Source: Bolinopsis microptera
Taxonomy: Eukaryota; Ctenophora; Tentaculata; Lobata; Bolinopsidae
Assembly (NCBI RefSeq): GCF_026151205.1
Contig: NW_026971782.1
Span: forward strand, 1 to 64,000
Length of the DNA stretch: 64,000 nucleotides
Direction: 5' to 3'
The position numbers and the translations under genes were made by a program. Shown here one piece after another: positions 42,501-64,000 of this stretch (the stretch's first letter is position 1; each line of letters opens with the position of its first letter). The notes beneath the pieces are model-generated. The model was not told where the DNA came from. It searched no databases and saw nothing but the letters and a program-made list of their open reading frames with translations.

Positions 42501-44602
42501 TTTATTTCCACTCTCGATTCCTTGCTAGCAGTCCGGTTAATTTAGTACCTTTAGTGGGTCTCATTTTATCATTAGCTCTAATTAAAGAACCTCTCACCCT
42601 CTCAGAAAACTCCGTTTGGAGATATTCATATTCCTTATTACGCTCTAAGTTATTAATTAAAGAACCTCTCAGTCTCACCCTCTCAGATTTTCAACGCTCC
42701 GTTCATTTTTATAGCTTTATTATTTTTATCTTTTTACTACACTTACTAACACGTGCTTTACAAAGGAGCAATAGTTGCGGAGGCATTCTAGAACGGTATA
42801 TATTTTAGCTTTCAGTTTCTGTTTCATTATCTTAAAATTTATTCCGCTTTTATTTTTATTTCCACTCTCGATTCCTTGCTAGCAGTCCGGTTATTTAGTA
42901 CCTTTAGTGGGTCTCATTTATCATTAGCTTAATTAAAGAACCTCTCACCCTCTCAGAAAACTCCGTTTGGAGATATTCATATTCCTTATTACGCTCTAAG
43001 TTATTAATTAAAGAACCTCTCAGTCTCACCCTCTCAGATTTTCAAACGCTCCGTTCATTTTATAGCTTTATTATTTTTATCTTTTACTACACTTACTAAC
43101 ACGTGCTTACAAAGGAGCAATAGTTTGCGGAGGCATTCTAGAACGGTATATATTTTAGCTTTCAGTTTCTGTTTCATTATCTTAAAATTTATTCCGCTTT
43201 TATTTTTTAGTTCCACTCTCGATTCCTTGCTAGCAGTCCGGTTAATTTAGTACCTTTAGTGGGTCTCATTTTATCATTAGCTCTAATTAAAGAACCTCTC
43301 ACCCTCTCAGAAAACTCCGTTTGGAGATATTCAGTATTCCTTATTACGCTCTAAGTATTAATTAAAGAACCTCTCAGTCTCACCCTCTCAGATTTTCAAC
43401 GCTCCGTTCATTTTATAGCTTTATTATTTTTATCTTTTTACTACACTTACTAACACGTGCTTTACAAAGGAGCAATAGTTTGCGGAGGCATTCTAGAACG
43501 GTAATATATTTTAGCTTTCAGTTTCTGTTTCATTATCTTAAAATTTATTCCGCTTTTATTTTTATTTCCACTCTCGATTCTTGCTAGCAGTCCGTTAATT
43601 TAGTACCTTTAGTGGGTCTCATTTATCATTAGCTTCTAATTAAAGAACCTCTCACCCTCTCAGAAAACTCCGTTTGGAGATATTCATATTCCTTATTACG
43701 CTCTAAGTTATTAATTAAAGAACCTCTCAGTCTCACCTCTCAGATTTTCAACGCTCCGTTCATTTTTATAGCTTTATTATTTTTATCTTTTTACTACACT
43801 TACTAACAAGGTGCTTTACAAAGGAGCAATAGTTTTGCGGAGGCATTCTAGAACTGTATATATTTTAGCTTTCAGTTTCTGTTTTCATTATCTTAAAATT
43901 TTATTCCGCTTTATTTTATTTCCACTCTCGATCCTTGCTAGCAGTCCGGTTAATTTAGTACCTTTAGTGGGTCTCATTTTACATTAGCTCTATTAAAGAA
44001 CCTCTCACCCTCTCATAAAACTCCGTTTGAGATATTCATATTCCTTATTACGCTCTAAGTTATTAATTAAAGAACCTCTCAGTCTCACCCTCTCAGATTT
44101 TCAAACGCACCGTTCATTTTTATAGCTTTATTATTTTTATCTTTTTACTACACTTACTAACACGTGCTTTACAAAGGAGCAATAAGTTTTGCGGAGGTCA
44201 TTCTAGAACGGTATATATTTTAGCTTTCAGTTTCTGTTTCATTATCTTAAAATTTATTCCGCTTTTATTTTTATTTCCACTCTCGATTCCTTGCTAGCAG
44301 TCCGGTAATTTAGTACCTTTAGTGGGTCTCTTTTATCATTAGCTCTAATTAAAGAACCTCTCACCCTCTCATAAAACTCCGTTTGGAGATATTCATATTC
44401 CTTATTACGCTCTAAGTTATTAATTAAAGAACCTCTCAGTCTCACCCTCTCAGAATTTTCAACGCTCCGTTCATTTTTATAGCTTTATTATTTTTTATCT
44501 TTTTACTACACTTACTACACGTGCTTTACAAAGGAGCAATAGTTTGCGGAGGCATTCTAGAACGGTATATATTTTAGCTTTCAGTTTCTGTTTTCATTAT
44601 CT
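30541..44602 (+). repeat. Family A satellite array with frequent small indels (about 40 units)
   Basis: The array continues in phase, but from 30,548 (an added A and a lost G around AAAAACTCCGTTTGAG) nearly every unit carries one to several small indels, usually in T, A, C or G runs, with occasional substitutions. Damage is locally heaviest around 31,700-32,300 and then moderate to 44.6 kb. The GGGTCTCATTTTATCATTAG landmark keeps a spacing of roughly 350-357 bp. No inserted sequence, inversion or gene is seen. I cannot tell real inter-copy variation from residual sequencing error. Confidence 0.96.
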
Positions 44603-44615
44603 GACATTAGCTTTC
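44590..44615 (+). other. Junction between satellite families A and B
   Basis: Family A sequence runs through TTTCTGTTTTCATTATCT up to about 44,602 and switches at about 44,603 to family B sequence GACATTAGCTTTCTG. The switch is out of register: B contributes its own copy of the homologous GTTATC stretch about 27 bp downstream, so similar motifs occur twice across the join. All readable units to the left are A and all to the right are B, with no orientation change. I see no clear microhomology, target-site duplication or inserted element. Confidence 0.8.
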
Positions 44616-47600
44616 TGTACCACTTTTTCGTTATCATTTCGCTTTTATTTATTCCCACTCTCGATTCCTCGCTAGCAGTCCGGTTATTTAATCATTAGGT
44701 CTTATTAAAGAACCTCTCACCCTCTAAGAAAATTTTTCACCGCTTCGTTCATTGTTTAAATTTTCATTAAATTTTCTAACACGTCATAATGCATTATAGG
44801 AGTAAAATGCCTCCGCAGGCATTCTAGAACGGTATTTATTTTAACACTTCAGCACGGTGCCATTCTGCTTATTTGGTTCACAGGTTTTTCCTAGACTCCG
44901 TGTTAGGACATTAGCTTTCGTACCACTTTTCGTTATCTTTGAATTTATTTCGCTTTTATTTTATTCCCACTCTCGATTCCTCGCTAGCAGTCCGGTTAAA
45001 TTTAAAACATTAGGTTTTTATTAAAGAACCTCTCACCCTCTAAGAATTTCAACCGCTTCGTTCTTAGTTTATTTTTTATCTTTTATAAATTTCTTAACAC
45101 GTGCATAATGCATTATAAGGAGTTAAAATGCCTCCGCAGGCATTCCCAGAACGGTATTTATTTTAACACTTTAGCACGGGTGCCATTTTTGCTTATTTGG
45201 TTCACAGGTTTTTCCTAGACTCCGTGTTTGGACATTAGCTTTCTGTACCACTTTTTCGTTATCTTAGAATTTAAATTTCGCTTTATTTTATTCCCACTCT
45301 CGATTCCTCGCTAGCAAGTCCGGTTAATTTTAATCATAGGTCTTATTAAAGAACCTCTCACCCTCAAAAAATTTTCACCGCTTCGTTTCATTTTAGCTTT
45401 AATTTTTTCTTTTAAAAATTTTCTAACACGTGCATATGCATTTAAAAGGGGTAAAATGCCTCCGCAGGCATTCAGAACGGTATTTATTTTAACACTTTTA
45501 GCACGGTGCCATTCTGCTTATTTGGTTCACAGGTTTTTTCCTAGACTCCGTGTTAGACATTAGCTTTCTGTACCACTTTTTCGTTATCTTAGAATTTATT
45601 TCGCTTTATTTATTCCCACTCTCGATTCCTCGCTAGCAGTCCGGTTAAATTTAAAACATTAGGTTTTATTAAAGAACCCTCTCACCCCAAGATTTTTACC
45701 GCTTCGTTCATTTTTTGTTTTTTTTTTTCTTTTTTTAAATTTTTTTAAAACGTGCTTATTAAGGAGTAAAATGCCCCCCCGCAGCAATTTCGGTATTTTT
45801 TTTTAACATTAGCACGGTGCCATTCTGCTTATTTGGTTCACAGGTTTTTTTTAGACCCGGTTGGAATTATTTCTGTACCATTTTTCGTTATCTTTAAAAT
45901 TTTTTCGCTTTTTATTTTTTTCCCACTCTCGATTCTCGCTAGCAGTCCGGTTAATTTAATCATTAGGGGTCTTATTAAAGAACCCTCCACCCTCTAAGAT
46001 TTTTACCCGCTTTCGTTCCATTTAGTTTATATTTTTATCTTTTAAAATTTCTAACACGGGCATAATGCTTTAAGGAGTAAAAATGCCTCCGCAGGCAATT
46101 CTAGAAAAAAGGTATTATTTTAACACTTCAGCACGGTTGCCCCTTCTGCTTAAATTTTTCACAGGTTTTTTCCTAGAACTCCGTGTTAGGACATTTAGCT
46201 TTCTGTACCACTTTTTCGTTATCTTAGAAATTTATTTCGCTTTATTTTATTCCCACTCTCGATTCCTTCGCTAGCAGTCCGGTTAAAATTTAATCATTAG
46301 GTTTTTATTAAAGAACCTCTCACCCTCTAAATTTTAAAACCGTTTCTTCTTTTAGCTTTTATTTTATTTTTTATAAATTTTCTAACACGTGCATAATGCA
46401 TATAAGGAGTTTAAAATGCCTCCGCAGGCATTCTAGAACGGTATTTATTTTAACACTTCAGCACGGGTGCCATTTGCTTATTTTGGTTTCACAGGTTTTT
46501 TTCCCAGACTCCGTGTTAGGACATTAGCTTTCTGTACCATTTTTCGTTATCTTTGAATTTATTTGCTTTTATTTTATTCCCACTCTCGATTCCTCGCTAG
46601 CAGTCCGGGTTAATTTTTAATCATTAGGTTCTTATTAAAGAACCTCTCACCCTCTAAGATTTTCACCGTTTCGTTCTTTTTAGCTTTATTTTTACTTTTA
46701 AATTTTCAACACGTGCAAAGCTTATTAAAAGGGGTAAAAGCCTCCGCAGGCATTCTAGAACGGTATTTATTTTAACACTTCAGCACGGGTGCCATTCTGC
46801 TTATTTGGGTTTACAGGTTTTTTCCTAGACTCCGTGTTAGGACATTAGCTTTCTGTAAACCCCGTTTTTCGTATCTTAGAATTTATTTCGCTTTTATTTT
46901 ATTCCCACTCTCGTTCCTCGCTAGCAGTCCGGTTAATTATTAAAATCAATATATGGTCTTATTAAAGAACCTCTCACCCTCTAAGAAAATTTCAACCGCT
47001 TCGTATTTGTTTATTTTTTAACTTTTATAAATTTTCTAACACGTGCATAGCATTATAAGGAGTAAAATGCCTCCGCAGGCATTCTAGACGGTATTTTTTT
47101 AAATTTTTAAAACTTCAGCACGGGTGCCATTTTGCTTTTTTGGTTCACAGGTTTTTTCCCAGACTCCGTGTTTGGAATTAGCTTTCTGTACCACTTTTTC
47201 GTTATCTTTGAATTTATTTTGCTTTTTTTTTATTCCCACTCTCGATTTCCCCGCTAGCATCCGGTTTTAAAATTTAATCATTAGGTCCTTAATTAAAAAC
47301 CTCTCACCCTCTAAGATTTCACCGCTTCGTTCATTTTAGCTTTTTATTTTATTTTTTATTTTAAATTTTCTAACACTCAAAACATTATAAAAGGGGTAAA
47401 ATCCTCCCCAGGGGATTTTAAACGGTATTTATTTTAAACTTCAGCACGGGTTCCATTTGCTTATTTGGTTTCACGGGTTTTTCCTAGACTCCGTGGGTTT
47501 GGAAAATTCTTTTTGTACCACTTTTTCGTATCTTAGAATTTATTTGCTTTATTTTTTTCCCACTTCGATTTCCCCGCTGCAGCCGGTTAAATTTTTTTTC

Positions 47601-47640
47601 ATTAGGGCTTATTAAAGAAACCCCTCACCCCCCTATCAAA
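44603..47640 (+). repeat. Family B satellite, subtype B1, noisy (9 units)
   Basis: Nine tandem copies marked by CCTCCGCAGGCATT or a damaged form near 44,810, 45,131, 45,459, 45,776, 46,086, 46,419, 46,741, 47,070 and 47,403, spacing about 310-333 bp. These copies read GGAGTAAAATGCC and CTTCAGCACGG, each one base shorter than in the clean B array at 50.3 kb, which defines subtype B1. Homopolymer inflation grows from left to right, for example runs of C at 45,773 and of T after 47,090. No gene is visible. Confidence 0.93.
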
Positions 47641-50307
<2,667 letters not shown>

Positions 50308-50556
50308 ATTCTGCTTATTTGGTTCACAGGTTTTTCCTAGACTCCGTGTTAGGACATTAGCTTTCTGTACCACTTTTTCGTTATCTTAGAATTTATTTCG
50401 CTTTTATTTTATTCCCACTCTCGATTCCTCGCTAGCAGTCCGGTTAAATTTAATCATTAGGTCTTATTAAAGAACCTCTCACCCTCTAAGATTTTCACCG
50501 CTTCGTTCATTTTAGCTTTATTATTTTTATCTTTTATTAAATTTTCTAACACGTGC

Positions 50557-50568
50557 ATAATGCATTAT
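50557..50568. repeat. 12-bp perfect palindrome of family B
   Basis: ATAATGCATTAT reads the same on both strands and lies 1 bp after CACGTG in each clean B unit. Family A has the shorter GTGCTTTACAAAGG at the same place, so the palindrome is specific to B. Short dyad symmetries are common in satellites; no binding protein can be named from this. Confidence 0.85.
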
Positions 50569-50579
50569 AAAGGAGTAAT

Positions 50580-50597
50580 AATGCCTCCGCAGGCATT
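50580..50597. repeat. Inverted repeat with 7-bp arms, family B
   Basis: AATGCCT and AGGCATT are exact reverse complements flanking the four-base loop CCGC, an 18-bp potential hairpin or cruciform repeated in every clean B unit. In A the aligned place reads AATAGTTTGCGGAGGCATT: the right arm is kept, the left arm is lost, and the loop is GCGG, the reverse complement of CCGC. Confidence 0.85.
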
Positions 50598-52747
50598 CTA
50601 GAACGGTATTTATTTTAACACTTCACGCACGGGTGCCATTCTGCTTATTTGGTTCACAGGTTTTTCCTAGACTCCGTGTTAGGACATTAGCTTTCTGTAC
50701 CACTTTTTCGTTATCTTAGAATTTATTTCGCTTTTATTTTATTCCCACTCTCGATTCCTCGCTAGCAGTCCGGTTAAATTTAATCATTAGGTCTTATTAA
50801 AGAACCTCTCACCCTCTAAGATTTTCACCGCTTCGTTCATTTTAGCTTTATTATTTTTATCTTTTATTAAATTTTCTAACACGTGCATAATGCATTATAA
50901 AGGAGTAATAATGCCTCCGCAGGCATTCTAGAACGGTATTTATTTTAACACTTCACGCACGGGTGCCATTCTGCTTATTTGGTTCACAGGTTTTTCCTAG
51001 ACTCCGTGTTAGGACATTAGCTTTCTGTACCACTTTTTCGTTATCTTAGAATTTATTTCGCTTTTATTTTATTCCCACTCTCGATTCCTCGCTAGCAGTC
51101 CGGTTAAATTTAATCATTAGGTCTTATTAAAGAACCTCTCACCCTCTAAGATTTTCACCGCTTCGTTCATTTTAGCTTTATTATTTTTATCTTTTATTAA
51201 ATTTTCTAACACGTGCATAATGCATTATAAAGGAGTAATAATGCCTCCGCAGGCATTCTAGAACGGTATTTATTTTAACACTTCACGCACGGGTGCCATT
51301 CTGCTTATTTGGTTCACAGGTTTTTCCTAGACTCCGTGTTAGGACATTAGCTTTCTGTACCACTTTTTCGTTATCTTAGAATTTATTTCGCTTTTATTTT
51401 ATTCCCACTCTCGATTCCTCGCTAGCAGTCCGGTTAAATTTAATCATTAGGTCTTATTAAAGAACCTCTCACCCTCTAAGATTTTCACCGCTTCGTTCAT
51501 TTTAGCTTTATTATTTTTATCTTTTATTAAATTTTCTAACACGTGCATAATGCATTATAAAGGAGTAATAATGCCTCCGCAGGCATTCTAGAACGGTATT
51601 TATTTTAACACTTCACGCACGGGTGCCATTCTGCTTATTTGGTTCACAGGTTTTTCCTAGACTCCGTGTTAGGACATTAGCTTTCTGTACCACTTTTTCG
51701 TTATCTTAGAATTTATTTCGCTTTTATTTTATTCCCACTCTCGATTCCTCGCTAGCAGTCCGGTTAAATTTAATCATTAGGTCTTATTAAAGAACCTCTC
51801 ACCCTCTAAGATTTTCACCGCTTCGTTCATTTTAGCTTTATTATTTTTATCTTTTATTAAATTTTCTAACACGTGCATAATGCATTATAAAGGAGTAATA
51901 ATGCCTCCGCAGGCATTCTAGAACGGTATTTATTTTAACACTTCACGCACGGGTGCCATTCTGCTTATTTGGTTCACAGGTTTTTCCTAGACTCCGTGTT
52001 AGGACATTAGCTTTCTGTACCACTTTTTCGTTATCTTAGAATTTATTTCGCTTTTATTTTATTCCCACTCTCGATTCCTCGCTAGCAGTCCGGTTAAATT
52101 TAATCATTAGGTCTTATTAAAGAACCTCTCACCCTCTAAGATTTTCACCGCTTCGTTCATTTTAGCTTTATTATTTTTATCTTTTATTAAATTTTCTAAC
52201 ACGTGCATAATGCATTATAAAGGAGTAATAATGCCTCCGCAGGCATTCTAGAACGGTATTTATTTTAACACTTCACGCACGGGTGCCATTCTGCTTATTT
52301 GGTTCACAGGTTTTTCCTAGACTCCGTGTTAGGACATTAGCTTTCTGTACCACTTTTTCGTTATCTTAGAATTTATTTCGCTTTTATTTTATTCCCACTC
52401 TCGATTCCTCGCTAGCAGTCCGGTTAAATTTAATCATTAGGTCTTATTAAAGAACCTCTCACCCTCTAAGATTTTCACCGCTTCGTTCATTTTAGCTTTA
52501 TTATTTTTATCTTTTATTAAATTTTCTAACACGTGCATAATGCATTATAAAGGAGTAATAATGCCTCCGCAGGCATTCTAGAACGGTATTTATTTTAACA
52601 CTTCACGCACGGGTGCCATTCTGCTTATTTGGTTCACAGGTTTTTTCCTAGACTCCGTGTTAGGACATTAGCTTTCTGTACCACTTTTTCGTTATCTTAG
52701 AATTTATTTCGCTTTTATTTTATTCCCACTCTCGATTCCTCGCTAGC

Positions 52748-61710
<8,963 letters not shown>

Positions 61711-64000
61711 TTTTCAACCGCTTCGTTTTTTGTTTATTTTTTTATCTTTTATTAAATTTTCTAACACGTGCATAATGCATATAAGGAGTAAAATGCCTCC
61801 GCAGGCATTCTAGACGGGATTTATTTTAACACTTTTAGCACGGGTGCCATTCTGCTTATTTGGTTCACAGGTTTTTCCTAGACTCCGTGTTAGGACATTA
61901 GCTTTCTGTACCACTTTTTCGTTATCTTAGAATTATTTGCTTTTTTTTTTCCCACTCTCGATTCTCGCTAGCAGTCGGTTAATTTTATTTAGGGGCTTTT
62001 AAAATTTTTTTAAACCGTTGGTTTTTGTTTTTATTTTTAAATTTTTTAAATTTAATTTTCAACACGTGCAAATATTAAAAGGGGTAAATGCCTCGCAGGC
62101 ATTCTAGCGGGATTTATTTTAACATTTCAGCACGGTGCCATTCTGCTTATTTGTTCACAGTTTTTTTAACCCGTGTTAGATTAGCTTTCTTACCATTTTT
62201 CGTTATCTTAGAATTTATTTCGCTTTTTTTTATTCCACCTCGATTTCGTGCAGTTGGTTTAATTTTTAATCATTAGGTCTTTTTAAAGAACCTCTCACCT
62301 CTAAATTTTGTTTCTTTTAGTTTTTTTTAATTTATTTTTCTAACAGTGCATTTTATAAGGGTAAAATGGGCCCCGCAGGCATTAGCGGTATTTATTTTTA
62401 ACACTTCAGCACGGGTGCCTTTCTGCTTATTTGGGGTTTACAGTTTTTCTAACTCCGTGTTAGGAATTTGCTTTCTGTACCATTTTTCGTTTCTTAGATT
62501 TATTTCGCTTTTATTTTTTCCCACTCTCGATTCCGCAGCATCCGGTTAATTTTAATCATTAGTTATTAAAAACCCTCACCCTCTAAATTTTTGTATTTTT
62601 TTTTTTTTATTTTTTAAATTTTCTACACGTGCATTATTTAAGGAAAAATGCTCGCAGGCTTCTTCGGTATAAATTTTTCATTCATGCCGGTTGCATTCTT
62701 TATTTGGTTCACAGGGTTTTTCTAGACTTTCCCTGTTAGGAATTAGCTTTCTGTACCATTTTTCGTTATTTAGAATTTATTTTTTTTTTTTCCCACTCTC
62801 GATTCTCGCTAGCAGTTTCCGGTTTAATTTTTAATCATTTGGTTTTATTAAAGAACCTCTCACCCTTAGAAATTTTTTTTCTTTTCTTTTATTTTTTTAT
62901 TTTATAATTTTTTTTTAACGTTTCAAAGCTATTAAGGAGTAAAATTTTTTCCGCAGGCATTCTATTAACTTATTTATTTAAAAAACCTTCAGCACGGTGC
63001 CATTCTGCTTATTTGGTTCACAGGTTTTTCCTAGACTCCGTGTAGGAAATTCTTTTTTAACCACTTTTTCGTTATCTTAGAATTATTTCGGGTTTTATTT
63101 TATTCCCACTCTCGATTTTTCCTCGCTAGCATCCGGTTAAAGTTTAATCATTAGGTCTTATTAAAGAACCTCTACCCCTAAGAATTTTACCCGCTTCGAT
63201 TCTTTTTAGCTTTATTATTTAATTTCATTAAATTTTCAAAACTGCTTGCATTATTAAGGAGTAAATGCCTCGCAGGCATTCTAAACGGTATTTATTTTAA
63301 CAACTTCATGCCGGGTGCCCTTCTGCTTTTTGGTTCACAGGTTTTTTCCTAGATCCGTTTAGGAAAAATTTGCTTTCTGTACCCCCTTTTCGTTTTCTTA
63401 GAAATTTTTTCGCTTTTTTTTTTTTCCCCCCTCGATTCCTCGCTAGCAGTCCGGTTAAATTTAATCATTGGTTTATTAAAGAACCTCCACCCCTAAAATT
63501 TTCACCGCTTTGTTTATTTTAGCTTTAATTTTTTTTTTTTTTTTCTAACACGTTAAAATTTATAAAGGGGTAAAATGCCTCCGCGGGATTTTTAGCGGTA
63601 TTATTTTTAAAACTTCACCCCGGGTGCCATTTTGCTTATTTGGTTCACAGGGTTTTTTCCCAGACCCGTGTTTTGGGAAATTTCTTTTTGTACCATTTTT
63701 TCGTTATCTTTAAAATTTATTTGCTTTTATTTTTCCCCTCTCGTTCCCGCAGCATCCGTTTTTTAAATTAATCATAGGGTTTTTTTAAAGAACCTCTCAC
63801 CCTCTAAGATTTTTACCGCTTTTGTTCATTTAGCTTTTTTTTTTTCTTTTTTTAAAATTTTTTTAACACGTGCATTATTAAAAAGGGGTAAAATGCCTCC
63901 GCAGCATTCAAACGGTATTTATTTAACACTTCAGCACGGGGGGCCATTCTGCTTATTTGGTTTTACAGGTTTTTTCCTAACTCCGTGTTTGAATAGCTTT
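61711..64000 (+). repeat. Family B satellite, subtype B1, noisy and shortened (about 7 units)
   Basis: B units marked by CCTCCGCAGGCATT or damaged forms near 61,796, 62,090, 62,373, 62,650, 62,951, 63,267, 63,576 and 63,895, spaced about 277-319 bp instead of 330, so deletions dominate. Readable copies carry B1 forms: GGAGTAAAATGCC (about 61,785) and CACTTCAGCACGGGTGCC (about 62,402). The array runs off the window edge in mid-unit at CCGTGTTTGAATAGC. No gene is seen. Confidence 0.93.

Larger units (their letters stand above)
50308..50637 (+). repeat. Reference unit of satellite B (330 bp)
   Basis: One clean unit; the phase is arbitrary. In order: ATTCTGCTTATTTGGTTCAC; ACTCCGTGTTAGGAC; TTAGCTTTCTGTACC; GTTATCTTAGAATTTATTTC; CCCACTCTCGATTCC; GCTAGCAGTCCGG (50,431-50,443); TTAAAGAACCTCTCACC (from 50,467); CACCGCTTCGTTC; AGCTTTATTATTTTTATC; CACGTG (50,550-50,555); the palindrome at 50,557-50,568; GGAGTAATAA; the hairpin at 50,580-50,597; TCTAGAACGG; and CACTTCACGCACGGGTGC. 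Most modules match A in the same order. The stretch from about 50,618 through 50,689 (72 bp, crossing the chosen boundary) has no counterpart in A. Confidence 0.95.
50308..52747 (+). repeat. Invariant family B satellite, subtype B2 (about 7.4 units)
   Basis: Tandem 330-bp units: CTGCTTATTTGGTTCAC starts at 50,311, 50,641, 50,971, 51,301 and so on, exactly 330 bp apart. Copies look identical until an extra T near 52,631. Subtype B2 reads GGAGTAATAATGCC and CTTCACGCACGGG. The hand-counted unit is 35.5% GC. The block starts abruptly after the C run and ends at about 52,747, where GCTAGC is followed by damaged sequence. Confidence 0.98.

Noticed and set aside
50618-50660. Possible CENP-B box in B around CTTCACGCACGGG or CGCTTCGTTC.
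   Set aside because: The core TTCG, four bases, A, two bases, CGGG is not satisfied on either strand; spacing and bases differ.
50651-50661. GGTTCACAGGT as a polymerase III B box (tRNA- or SINE-like).
   Set aside because: It matches only the first part of GGTTCRANNCC, there is no convincing A box at the right distance, and no cloverleaf can be drawn.

Overview
The whole 64 kb window is tandem-repeat (satellite) DNA. I found no protein-coding gene, RNA gene, transposon, CRISPR array or unique sequence that I can support. Long head-to-tail arrays of AT-rich monomers of 355 bp and 330 bp point to a eukaryotic heterochromatic locus (centromeric, pericentromeric or subtelomeric). Nothing in the sequence lets me name the species or the chromosomal position.

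Two related satellite families lie side by side in the same orientation. Family A (355 bp; hand count of one unit: T 41%, A 25%, C 21%, G 12%) fills 1 to about 44,602. Family B (330 bp, about 35% GC) fills about 44,603 to 64,000. They share most of their sequence in the same order. A carries an internal duplication of roughly 80 bp and about 22 bp of extra sequence after a shared TCCGG motif. B carries a roughly 72 bp block that A lacks, plus two palindromic elements. Together with small indels these differences account for the 25 bp difference in length.

Layout: 1-2,680 readable but error-rich A; 2,681-5,580 heavily degraded A with one readable island near 4.2 kb; 5,581-8,770 recognisable A with shortened units; 8,771-30,540 almost invariant A (about 61 units); 30,541-44,602 A with frequent small indels (about 40 units); 44,603-47,640 B of a subtype here called B1 (9 units); 47,641-49,983 B degraded to T/C-rich homopolymer runs; 49,984-50,307 a pure 324-bp C run; 50,308-52,747 invariant B of subtype B2; 52,748-55,027 degraded B; 55,028-55,672 a pure 645-bp G run; 55,673-61,710 near-perfect B2 (about 18 units); 61,711-64,000 noisy B1.

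Two layers should be read separately. The biological layer is the pair of modular satellite families, their junction, and possibly the B1/B2 subtypes. The technical layer, in my judgement, is the homopolymer-type indels, the collapse into T/C runs, the pure C and G tracts, and the abrupt returns to perfect sequence. These look like low-quality long-read consensus and artificial joins, so copy number and array length should not be trusted. There are no genes to work together here; open frames in the repeats are by-products of a T-rich sequence.
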